Shown: one piece after another, positions 20,807 to 29,700 of the stretch
Layout: each line of letters opens with the position of its first letter
Numbering within the stretch: the first letter of the stretch is position 1
The notes under the pieces: model-generated
Database searches by the model: none
Seen by the model: the letters and a program-made list of their open reading frames with translations, nothing else
Told to the model about the DNA's origin: nothing
Program-made: the position numbers and the translations under genes
Assembly (NCBI RefSeq): GCF_017356015.1
Contig: NZ_JAFIQV010000055.1
Span: forward strand, 1 to 39,711
DNA from: Azospirillum sp. SYSU D00513
Lineage (GTDB): Bacteria > Pseudomonadota > Alphaproteobacteria > Azospirillales > Azospirillaceae
DNA length: 39,711 bases
Direction: 5' to 3'

Positions 20807-23506
20807 CTAAGGCCGCGGCATGCTCTGCAGCTCCTGAGTGGCCTGATTGCGGATCGCGTTCACGTCGATGCTTCCAACCCGCTCCGTTGCACGGGCAGCC
20901 GCGTCGGTGCGGTCACCGGTGTTGAAGAAGGACCCGGCACCCGTGAGCGCTCCGATGTTGACCGTCGACTCATTGGGGAGGTGGCCAGTCTCCGCCAGCA
21001 GCGCCAGCCACTCATCCAGGTTGACCGCGCTCCAATCCACCAGTTCCATCTTGTCCGTGGTCAGGCCATCGCAGTTGGGCTCCTCCGGCGTTCCCCAGGT
21101 CATTCCCACCTGTGGCTGAAGGTGCACCTGCTCCTGGATGATGCGCGAGATCGGGCTGTTGTAGCAGCAGTAGGATTTCCGGACCTCAATGCAGACACCT
21201 AAGGCCTCGGACTGGCAGAACGACCCGATGTAGTGGCAGTTCTTCAGCTCCCGCTGAGCGGCCAATTCGAACTCCTCCTGCTCGCAAGCCCAGATGATTT
21301 GAATGAGGATCATGACGATCTGATAGATCATGTAGACCCACATGATCACCGACAGCATCGAGCCGATCAGCGCGGCACCACCACCTAGCTGGAGTGCGCC
21401 CGTACCAGCCTGGGCACCAAAAGCCGCGGTTGCCTCGCCAGCGGCCGTTGTGGCAGCCCGCGAGAAGAGCATGTTGGCAGCCGTTTCGCCGAAGGCCTGA
21501 TAGGTGAACTCCGCCACCTGGTTCAGCAGTTCCTGCTTCACCATGGTGATGATGCCCTCTTGTGCCGCGCCAGCCACAGCCTCTGTTCCGCCCCAGACGC
21601 TGTTCCATCCAGACACAAACGGCTGCGTAACTTCCGTCCAAGCAGAGTCAAAGACACCATTCAGCGCCTGCCACGAGCTCAGGGCCGTGTTCGTGGTCTC
21701 CAACGACGTGACGGCGGAGTTCAGCTTCCCCATGGCCAGGATGAGGGTCATGTAGTCTCCCAGCGAGACCGTCGTCGGCTGCTCACAGCAATCGACGATG
21801 CCGCCCACCGCCCGCTTGCAGTACTTGTAGTCACCCTTGAAGATCGTGCAGTTGCGGTTCTCCTCAATCGTGTCCTCGTTGCAGTCGGCGTCCATCGCCA
21901 TGAACTGCGCCGCCTGCAGCGTCGCAGCCACGCGTGCGAAATCGCCGTTCACCTCGTGGTTGGCCTGGACGCATTCGTCACCCATGCACCGGATCGGCCC
22001 GGAGCACTGCATCTCGGTTGCCCGGTCGAGCGTCGGAACATCGACGTCGTGCCCGCAGTCCCAGACCTCTTCCGTCACGTAGCAGGTGCCGGACTCGCCT
22101 TCCGCCCGTCCCACGCAGGTGGAGCGGATGTAGCCGCAGCTCGGATCATTCTCCAACGCCGCGCACGAGTTCATGTCGTCGCCGTTGTTGTAGGGCTGCT
22201 GCTGGTTGCCTTGGGCGTCCACCCACGGGTTCATCTGTCCGACATAGAAATCGCACTGGGCGTTGACGGTTGCCTGCCGGCACAGCGGGTTGAGATCCGG
22301 GTGGATGCGCTCCATGGTCGAGGCGCACAGCTGAATGCCGTTTTGCATCAGACAGCCGTCCGCGTCCGTCGCCGGCATATCGGTGCATTGGAACTGCCCG
22401 GAGCAGAATCCGTCGGACATCCCTACCACGGAGGCCTCACAATCCTCCGGGCTGTACTCGCTGATGCTGAGCACCTTACTGGGATCATAGAGAACCTTGA
22501 TGCGGGCATAGCCTTCGCCGTTGCCCGTCACCGACGTGCGGGTCAGCATCTCCAGGTCGCCGGCTTGCTTGAAGAAGGGGGTGACATCCACGCTGGGTGT
22601 CTGCTCCCAGCTCGTCCCTCGCTCGCACACCCCCGGTGTTTCGGGCGGAAACTCTCCAAGCGGGTTGTAGACGAGGTTGCCGTTTAGCTTGACCTGCAGG
22701 TAGTCGTCCCACTTCGCGTAATCGATGGTCGCGCTGATCACGGCATCGGGGTTGAAGACGTTGACCCGCACCTGCTCCTCATAGATCGAGCAGTTGCCGG
22801 GCCAGTAGTCGTCGCCCACCGTGCCGACCCATACATACATGCAGCCCTCGCCGCAGCTGGCGAGGTTCAGCGGCCCGGACACATGGTCGATGATGCCGGC
22901 GCGATATTGGTGCCGGATCGTGCAGGTCCGGCTCTGGTCGAGAATGCGCTCGCAGGTCCGGTACTCCGGAACGTGGGCGCTGAAGTTGTTTCGGTTGAAG
23001 GTCGTGGTCTGCCGGCAGTCGGCGAACTCCGTCGCAAAATCCGTGTTCCAGGCGTTGTCGGACGCGTTGAACATCGGATCGTTGGTCAGGTTCGGACGGG
23101 CGGCCTGACTGGAACCGATGAGCGTTCGGTACGCCTCCCCGTCCATCGACCCTTCTGTCTGCAGGCGCGTGTGCGCGGCCGAGCCAGCGGAGAACATGGC
23201 GCTGTCGTTGCCGTGCAGATTGGTGAGCGGAGTGGAATCCTGCCCTGCCGAACCCTGGTACAGCTCACCAGAGTTCATCAGGATCGGGGACTCGGCGTTT
23301 GGGAACAGCGTGAGATTGCCGTTCGGTCCGGTCGAGAAAAGGTCCTGCACGTTGGGCCGGAACGTCGTCGCCGTTTCCCGTCCCGCCATGGCACCAGCCG
23401 ACACGCTGTCGGCTCGCACCACTTGGGGATACTGAGTGGCGACAATCGCGAAGGCGAGGGTGACCGCAAGCGGCTGGCCTATGATCCGGAAAAGTTTTCT
23501 GTACAT
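20807..23506 (-). CDS. traN: TraN, F-type mating-pair stabilisation protein
   Basis: Protein of 899 aa and very Cys-rich, an outer-membrane adhesin that stabilises donor-recipient contact. Signal peptide YRKLFRIIGQPLAVTLAFAI, then ATQYPQVVRA. Many paired Cys in the middle (YIRSTCVGRAEGESGTCYVT). The C-terminal signature is CHYIGSFCQSEALGVCIEVR, then KSYCCYNSPISRIIQEQVHL, typical of TraN. A hydrophobic stretch (MLSVIMWVYMIYQIVMILIQ) precedes it. Last gene of the transfer operon, closely following TraU. GTG at 23515 is possible; ATG at 23506 is preferred because GAG lies 8 nt upstream. Confidence 0.93.
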   Translation of the reverse strand: MYRKLFRIIGQPLAVTLAFAIVATQYPQVVRADSVSAGAMAGRETATTFRPNVQDLFSTGPNGNLTLFPNAESPILMNSGELYQGSAGQDSTPLTNLHGNDSAMFSAGSAAHTRLQTEGSMDGEAYRTLIGSSQAARPNLTNDPMFNASDNAWNTDFATEFADCRQTTTFNRNNFSAHVPEYRTCERILDQSRTCTIRHQYRAGIIDHVSGPLNLASCGEGCMYVWVGTVGDDYWPGNCSIYEEQVRVNVFNPDAVISATIDYAKWDDYLQVKLNGNLVYNPLGEFPPETPGVCERGTSWEQTPSVDVTPFFKQAGDLEMLTRTSVTGNGEGYARIKVLYDPSKVLSISEYSPEDCEASVVGMSDGFCSGQFQCTDMPATDADGCLMQNGIQLCASTMERIHPDLNPLCRQATVNAQCDFYVGQMNPWVDAQGNQQQPYNNGDDMNSCAALENDPSCGYIRSTCVGRAEGESGTCYVTEEVWDCGHDVDVPTLDRATEMQCSGPIRCMGDECVQANHEVNGDFARVAATLQAAQFMAMDADCNEDTIEENRNCTIFKGDYKYCKRAVGGIVDCCEQPTTVSLGDYMTLILAMGKLNSAVTSLETTNTALSSWQALNGVFDSAWTEVTQPFVSGWNSVWGGTEAVAGAAQEGIITMVKQELLNQVAEFTYQAFGETAANMLFSRAATTAAGEATAAFGAQAGTGALQLGGGAALIGSMLSVIMWVYMIYQIVMILIQIIWACEQEEFELAAQRELKNCHYIGSFCQSEALGVCIEVRKSYCCYNSPISRIIQEQVHLQPQVGMTWGTPEEPNCDGLTTDKMELVDWSAVNLDEWLALLAETGHLPNESTVNIGALTGAGSFFNTGDRTDAAARATERVGSIDVNAIRNQATQELQSMPRP

Positions 23507-23518
23507 ATCCAGCACTCG

Positions 23519-24559
23519 TCACATGAAGGAAGAGCAGCAATCGGTCCAGCGCCACAGGATGAAGCTTGTGTCATTCCCAAGACCGAGAATGTTCCGCCAG
23601 CTACCCCACCGGTAATCACTTTCTCCGGTCACATGGCTGCCGTTGCTTTCCGAGAGCGGGTAGAACATCGACCACTTGTAGCCGTTCTTCTTGAAGATCG
23701 GATCGATCTGGCCGCCGCACATCGCGTCGCTGCCGATGGTCCGCCAAGCGAGACCACGACGGTGCGTTGCCGCCAGCGCCCGGGCGGCGAGCAGATTTGT
23801 GTTCTCGGCGAGAGACCCTTGAGCCTCATCCCACCCCGTGAACGGATACAGGCTGTTCGACCAGGTGCCGGCGCACCAGAACAGTTGGTCGATGGGTGTC
23901 CCGAGGGTGGCGGCCGTTGCGTCAGCCATGCAGGCGGCGAGCGCGATGGGGTTTGCCACCGCCGCGGCTTCCGGTTGGGTGAAGAAGGCGAGTTCGGAGT
24001 TGTTCCACGTCGGGTCCAGTTCCGATAGGAACATCAGGTCGAAGTCGAAGTAGCCGTCCCCAACGCAATTGTCGTCCACGAACAGGTTGAGCATGATGAG
24101 CAGGGGGAAGGCGTAGGTGTGATAGTGGTAGAAGTGCTTGTCCCCTTCATCGAACTCAGCACCACCCGCCGTGCCCTGCATGCGCCGGTCTGACACTGGC
24201 AGCGTGATGCCGCCCAGCGACAGAGAGCAACCAGGCTTGCGCACCAGCTCGTAAATGCGGGCGGGAGCCCACATGCCGATGGTGACGCCGGGCTTGGGCA
24301 CACCGAGCGGGTCATGGCACAGGCAGAACGAGGCTTCCGCGGCTCCAGGGGGGGCACTGCCGCCGCCGCCCAGCGCGATACCAGCCACCTTGATCGGGAA
24401 GATGCAGGTCCAGCAGATGTCGGTCATAAGCCGACCCGAGAACAGTTCGGAGTCCCGGCAGGACTCATCTGCCAGCGCACTCGTGGAATAGCCCCCGAGC
24501 AACAACGCCAGCAGGATGGCCGACGCGAACGCCCCGGCCTTGCGGATGATACGGTGCAT
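23519..24559 (-). CDS. traU: TraU, F-type conjugative transfer protein
   Basis: Protein of 346 aa. Signal peptide (FASAILLALLLGGYSTSALA), then a Cys-rich periplasmic protein. Family signatures: DICWTCIFPIKVAGIALGGG, GMWAPARIYELVRKPGC, HFYHYHTYAFPLLIMLNLFV and the C-terminal WRWTDCCSSFM. TraU is a periplasmic part of the pilus and DNA-transfer assembly. Its ATG overlaps the stop of TrbC-TraW (TAATG), and the next gene follows within about 15 nt. Length matches the family (about 330). Confidence 0.95.
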   Translation of the reverse strand: MHRIIRKAGAFASAILLALLLGGYSTSALADESCRDSELFSGRLMTDICWTCIFPIKVAGIALGGGGSAPPGAAEASFCLCHDPLGVPKPGVTIGMWAPARIYELVRKPGCSLSLGGITLPVSDRRMQGTAGGAEFDEGDKHFYHYHTYAFPLLIMLNLFVDDNCVGDGYFDFDLMFLSELDPTWNNSELAFFTQPEAAAVANPIALAACMADATAATLGTPIDQLFWCAGTWSNSLYPFTGWDEAQGSLAENTNLLAARALAATHRRGLAWRTIGSDAMCGGQIDPIFKKNGYKWSMFYPLSESNGSHVTGESDYRWGSWRNILGLGNDTSFILWRWTDCCSSFM

Positions 24560-25707
24560 TACATCCTCTCCGGAGCGACTTCGGTGATGACGAAGGAGGT
24601 GCCGTCGGTCTCAATGACGGACGGCACGAATTCCAGTTTGAAGCGGGTGCGCAGATCCGGGGTCAGGAGGGTCACCGCTGCGTCCAGCCGGTCCTCGACG
24701 GCCTTCAGGCCCTCCCAGGAAGCCGTCCGGTCCAGCCGCGTGGCGATGAGGGTGACGCGCCTCTTGCCGTTGGCGTAGCCTTCGGCCGCCAGCTTCTTCG
24801 CCGTCTCCACCTGGGACGGGCTGCTGGCGTCGAAGACGATAACCCGCTGGGTAAAGGGCAGCTTTTCGAGCGGGTTGATGCGCTGTCCAGCATGGACGAG
24901 GATGTTGCCCTTGGCGTCCTTGATGTCCCGGTTCACGATGATCGTGGGGTTGATGCGACGCACCCGTCCCTCGACCACCTGCGGCAACTCCTCGAAACGG
25001 GCCTTCTGCCAGTACCCCTCGATGGACTTGCGCTTGTAGGCCTCCAGGTCGAAGGTCTGCGCCTTTGCCTGCATGACTTCGATCAGGTCGGGTTCGGCGA
25101 TCTCCACCGTCGGGCCGAGCGTGCCGAGGTTGCCCGTGTCGCCGTTGGCCACGCGCTCCACCAGATAGTCCGGGGAGAGCAGGCCCTGCACCTGAGCGAC
25201 CACCTGTCCATTCTGGACCAGCGCCATGGCGGGGACAGCCCCGGCACTCAGCTCACGGAACCGGGTCGGGTCGATCTGGACGTTCGGGAGCGGGTCAAGG
25301 TCGCGCGCCATCGCCTGGAGGCGCTTGACGCCGTCTCCGAAGGTCTGGCCATCAGGCACGCCTCGGAACGCCACGAACACGTCCGGCCTGCCGGCGACGG
25401 CGCGGAACAGGTTCATGAGGACCGCGTCGCCCAGTGACCAGGAGACGAGGATGTCGATCCTCTTTCCTGACGTGACGCCCGGCCCCTGTGCGGGTCCACT
25501 GCCCTTTCCAGGGGGCAGAGACTGCGGACCGCTGAAGCGGGGGATCGGAGCGCCGGGCTTGAGTAAGTCGGCGCTGTCTTGCATCCCAAGCGCCCGTTCC
25601 TTGATCTGGCGCGAGCTGTCGATGATGGACTGCAGATCGTCCCCGGCGGCCGCCGGAAGGGCAATCAGGAGCGATGCTGCGGCGGTGAGACCTCGGACGA
25701 TCCGCAT
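24559..25707 (-). CDS. TrbC-TraW fusion, F-type pilus assembly protein
   Basis: Protein of 382 aa. Signal peptide MRIVRGLTAAASLLIALPAA. Residues about 75-190 (LVSWSLGDAVLMNLFRAVAG, RPDVFVAFRGVPDG, GAVPAMALVQNG) are a TrbC domain. Residues about 200-380 (GTLGPTVEIAEPDLIEVMQA, NPTIIVNRDIKDAKGNILVH, INPLEKLPFTQRVIVFDAS) are a TraW domain. In F these are separate genes. Both are periplasmic and needed for pilus assembly. ATG at 25707, 7 nt after the stop of the small membrane protein; the longer frame to 25749 overlaps that gene. Confidence 0.9.
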   Translation of the reverse strand: MRIVRGLTAAASLLIALPAAAGDDLQSIIDSSRQIKERALGMQDSADLLKPGAPIPRFSGPQSLPPGKGSGPAQGPGVTSGKRIDILVSWSLGDAVLMNLFRAVAGRPDVFVAFRGVPDGQTFGDGVKRLQAMARDLDPLPNVQIDPTRFRELSAGAVPAMALVQNGQVVAQVQGLLSPDYLVERVANGDTGNLGTLGPTVEIAEPDLIEVMQAKAQTFDLEAYKRKSIEGYWQKARFEELPQVVEGRVRRINPTIIVNRDIKDAKGNILVHAGQRINPLEKLPFTQRVIVFDASSPSQVETAKKLAAEGYANGKRRVTLIATRLDRTASWEGLKAVEDRLDAAVTLLTPDLRTRFKLEFVPSVIETDGTSFVITEVAPERM

Positions 25708-25714
25708 GGCCCGC

Positions 25715-25927
25715 TCAGCTCCGCGCCCAGGTGATGAGCGCCAGCCCAATGCCGCCGGTCAGGGCGAACAGGTCCACTCCGCCGCTTGGAGCGGCCGCGG
25801 CTGTCCCTTGGGCGACTTCGACCCAGAACGCCAGGCCGTCCAGCGTGACAGCCGTTGCCAAGGTGACCCCGACCAGCTTCAGCGTCAGGCTGAGGTGCGG
25901 GTGGATGGAATGAGTGGATACGGGCAT
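25715..25927 (-). CDS. Small two-helix membrane protein in transfer operon
   Basis: Protein of 70 aa, MPVSTHSIHPHLSLTLKLVG, with two hydrophobic segments (LVGVTLATAVTLDGLAFWVE and LFALTGGIGLALITWARS) separated by an Ala/Pro/Gly turn. GGAGG lies 7 nt before the ATG at 25927, and the TrbC-TraW start follows by 7 nt. It may be a small inner-membrane transfer protein in the style of F TrbE or TrbA. A pilin is less likely because there is no leader-peptidase-type prepropeptide. Not identified with certainty. Confidence 0.6.
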   Translation of the reverse strand: MPVSTHSIHPHLSLTLKLVGVTLATAVTLDGLAFWVEVAQGTAAAAPSGGVDLFALTGGIGLALITWARS

Positions 25928-26145
25928 TAATGCACCTCCGGTCTGAACCTCTTTGAGGACCGAGGGTACGGATTTGTGCCATGCACCGCGCCGCTGAAAG
26001 CTTCACCGCAACTGCATCATTCAGCAGGTTCTTGCGACGGTCGACCACTTCTACCTGATAGAACGAACGTGAAGGGTTTCGCTATCAAAGTACGGCGGCA
26101 CAATTGGGGTTGATGTTAGAAACGGCCCATGGATGGCATAAGCTA

Positions 26146-26637
26146 TCAGCGAAGCGCGTCCATTCCGCGCGCCAAGCCATTGGGTGAAACGTCTATGGTT
26201 ACCGTCTGCTTGCCGCCATAAGGCAGCATCCCGATTTGGATGCGCTTGGCCTTACGCAATGCTGTGAGCGTAGGGCCATCTAGGGGAAGAGCCCCGGTGC
26301 AGCCATCCTGCACGCACTGCTGATAAGGCAAGGATATTTGAGGGGCGTCGTCCACCTTCATCGCAATGCCAGCGCGCAGGTCGACACCCAGTGGCAGCAC
26401 GAGCACCAACATCGGCTGATCCTGTGGCCCGAGGTAGCCAATTGATGCCTTCAGGAGCCGAGCGTTGTTCTCCTTCAGAAGCTGTGTCTGCGACAGGAAA
26501 CAGCGGTTCTCCCCACCCGGTGTCTGCTCGCACTCCACTGCCCAGTCGTCGTAGGCCTTGCCGGGTTGCGGGGTCGCCAGTACAGGGAGTGCCGCTATTA
26601 CGGACAAGGTTGTTAGTGAAGAGAGAAGGTAGCGCAT
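26146..26637 (-). CDS. IalB-family (invasion-associated locus B) protein
   Basis: Protein of 163 aa. Signal peptide MRYLLSSLTTLSVIAALPVL. Mature part has the IalB pattern: YDDWAVECEQTPGGENRCFL, QPMLVLVLPLGVDLRAGIAM, LPYQQCVQDGCTGALPLD and DVSPNGLARGMDAL, with paired Cys. IalB proteins are small periplasmic or surface proteins linked to host-cell interaction in Bartonella; in free-living alphaproteobacteria the role is undefined. It lies just after the autotransporter gene, and the pair interrupts the transfer genes. Confidence 0.85.
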   Translation of the reverse strand: MRYLLSSLTTLSVIAALPVLATPQPGKAYDDWAVECEQTPGGENRCFLSQTQLLKENNARLLKASIGYLGPQDQPMLVLVLPLGVDLRAGIAMKVDDAPQISLPYQQCVQDGCTGALPLDGPTLTALRKAKRIQIGMLPYGGKQTVTIDVSPNGLARGMDALR

Positions 26638-26724
26638 AGTGGAAACCCGAGAAGTAGGAAATCAGGGCATCAAGAGGGCACGCAACTGCTGACACTCAGG
26701 TCTTAGCCGCGCACCCTCGCACAC

Positions 26725-29700
26725 TCAGAATGACAGGCGAAGTCCTGCGGTGGCGGTGTGGGCGGTTTCGCCCTTACGCAGTTCACCCGTATAACTGACT
26801 GACGCTTTCAAAGTGTCGGAAATTGTGACGTTGACACCAGCACCGATCACCGCGGCATCACGACCTGGCTCAGCTCCCTGCACTCGGAATGCCGTGCCCA
26901 CGAAACCGTGCGTGCCGCCCGCAGCGACATCGCGGAAATCATGTTCCCAAGCCAACTGGGCGTTTGGCTCTAACGTCAGAGTGCCTGCGCGCATCACCGT
27001 GCTTATCCGCACGCCGAAGGAACTGCGCAACGCCGTGACAGTCTCTGCCCCGATGCCTAGCGACCACGGACTGGCTCCACTCTCGGTAAAGCCGTCGCGC
27101 TGGACTCGCTCCCAGCGCAGACTCGCGCGTGGTTCAACCCATGTCGCACCAAAGTTGAAGCGATGGCCGCCCCCGATCTCTGCCGACCAGTCGTTACCAT
27201 CCGCCGTACCGTCAGCCCTCCAACCGAAGCCGCCAAAGGTGGGCGTGCGACTGGTGTCGTAGCGGCTCACACCATACCCTAGCGCGGCATCGACGAAGGT
27301 TCCCCCAGCCGTCCAGCCGGCATAAAGGGTGGCCTGATAGCTTTCTACTTCACCCTCACCACCGCCTGCGGTGCTTTTCACCTCGCTTTGCATGTAGCCA
27401 AGGGCAAGCCCTGCCGTTACGCCATGGTCAGTAGCGAGTTCGCCGCCGAGCATGAATCCTCCGCCTTGCCGGGTGCTGCCTGGGGCGTTGGCATCGCTAT
27501 CTGTGCGGCTCCATGACAACAACGGCTTGCCCCAGAAAATGAGGCCTTTGTCGCCGGCAGTGTGAGTGGGCGATACGCCTTCTCCAGCTTCAGGAACTCC
27601 GGAACTGGTGGCCATCTCGGACTGTCCACCATTTTGGGCGAAGGCGAAGATACCGCCCTGACCCCAGGCATTGCCACCACGGGCGGCTACTTGGCGTCCC
27701 TCCACCACATGACCGAACAGACGTCGGTTCGCTAGAGCGGTGCTCAGCGTGTCGGCGTGCAACGTGCCGGCAAGCTGCTCCATGGCACTGGCCGCCTGTG
27801 CGCCGGATAGGGTGTACAGGCTATCATAGAACGGTTTCGTCGCGTCGGTCGGCCTGATGCCGGCCGAAGGGCGGACCGCATCGACAGCGGTACCGGCGGA
27901 GCGCCCGGCAGCGGTCTGCAACAGGCCAGCCGCTGACAGATTGCCATAGCTGGCAGGGGTAACCGTGAGGGTGACGGTGTTGCCGCCATAAATAGCATCG
28001 AAGCGCGTGCCGACGGGAAGGCCGGCAGTGGGCTGGTCAAGCGCCTCGAACTGGCCGAACACGCCGCCTTGGGCATTGACGATCTCGAAGGTCTGACCAA
28101 TTCCTGGAATGTAGCTGTTGGTGGCGTCTCCCGTGATACCTCGCAACATCGGGCTCAACGTACCCGCAGCTGTGAAGCCGCTCGCACTCCCCGTGAGGAT
28201 AATCCGGTCATGCGCGCCGGCGCCGGCACCCGTGGCAGAGCCGTCGATCTCGGCTCGGTAAATGCTGGAGGAGGTCAGCGTCAGGGGTGCGGAGAAGGAA
28301 AGTGTACCAGGCGAATTACCAGGAGCTAGCATACCCGAGATCAAAGCTGGACCGGTAATCGTGCCGGTTCCCCCCAGCGTGCCGCCGTTACCAATAACAA
28401 CAGGCGCGTCTACGCGGCCACCTTCGGCTACGACCAATTCACCCTGCTGGACCAGAACGCCTCCGGAGTTGGAAACGTCGCCGGATACGACCACCCTTCC
28501 GGCGCCGTCGACCGTGAGAACGCCGTCACCGCTGACTTGTCCGGTCAGAGTCAGGGTGTTGCCATCTGGATTGATGGTGCCATTTTCCGCAGTGATGACG
28601 ATGGCCTGGGGCAGCGTCAGGGCGGTGGTTGGCTTCAGCACACCGCCGGCGAACGTAACCGTTGTGTTCTGTACCGCATTGTCCCCGTTGGTGAAGACCG
28701 GCTTAGAGGTGTCAATCACGCCGTTGTTGGTTGGCGGAGTGACAGGAGGAGTGATCGGCTGTGTCGGACTGACAGGCGGGGTGGTCGGCTCCGTCGGAGT
28801 GACAGGGGGAGTGGTCGGCTGTGTCGGACTGACAGGTTGGGTGGACGGCTGCGTCGGAGTGACAGGCGGGGTGGGCCCGCCGACGATGCTGGCGACAAGA
28901 ACTGTGTCTGCGGCGGTGATAGTGTGTCCGTTGAGGTCCAGCGTCCCAGTGTAGGCTGCTCCTGAAGCGACCGTCCACGTCAGGGTTGAGGTGCCCGCCA
29001 CTGTAAAGACCGTCGACGAGACGTTGGGTGCCGTGCTGCCGACAGCCCCACGGATGAGAGCAATCTTAGTACCGTCCGCAATGGTGGTGCCATTAACGGT
29101 GGGCGTGATCGCGACCGTTCCCGCGCCGGGAGCGTAGTTTGCCGTGTTGGTCGTATTGACGATATAGCCAGATCCTGACGCCCCCACGGCGAAGGAAATG
29201 CTCCCTGCGCCGGTTACATTCCCGGCTACCGTCAGAGTGTTTGCCCCCAGGTCGAGCGTTCCGCCATTCACGAATTGCCCGGTGATGGTCTTTCCGGATG
29301 ACCCGACCCTCAACGTTGCTCCCGGATCCGCAATCCGAACGCCTGCACCACCCGCAGCACTGGCATCGATGTTGTGGCTTAGCGTCGAGACACCAGTTCC
29401 CCGGAAGATCACAGAAGCCAAAGGTGAGGCAACGCCGATATCACCGCCAGTCGCCGTCGCGCCACTAAAGTCCAAAGTGCCGCCGCTGCCGGTCGCTCCC
29501 TGAACTTGGCCGAAGATACTGCCCGTAACAGTCAGCTTCGAGCTAGGATTGTCGAAAGAGGCCGTTTCAGCATAGATGCTCCCATCGACGGTCCCACTTC
29601 CATGGCCGCCAAAGACGAGCGCCTTGATCTGCGCAGCGCCTGAGCCAACGTTGCCTTGGATCTTCGTGCCGGCTCCGCCCTTGAAAACGACGGTCCCCCG

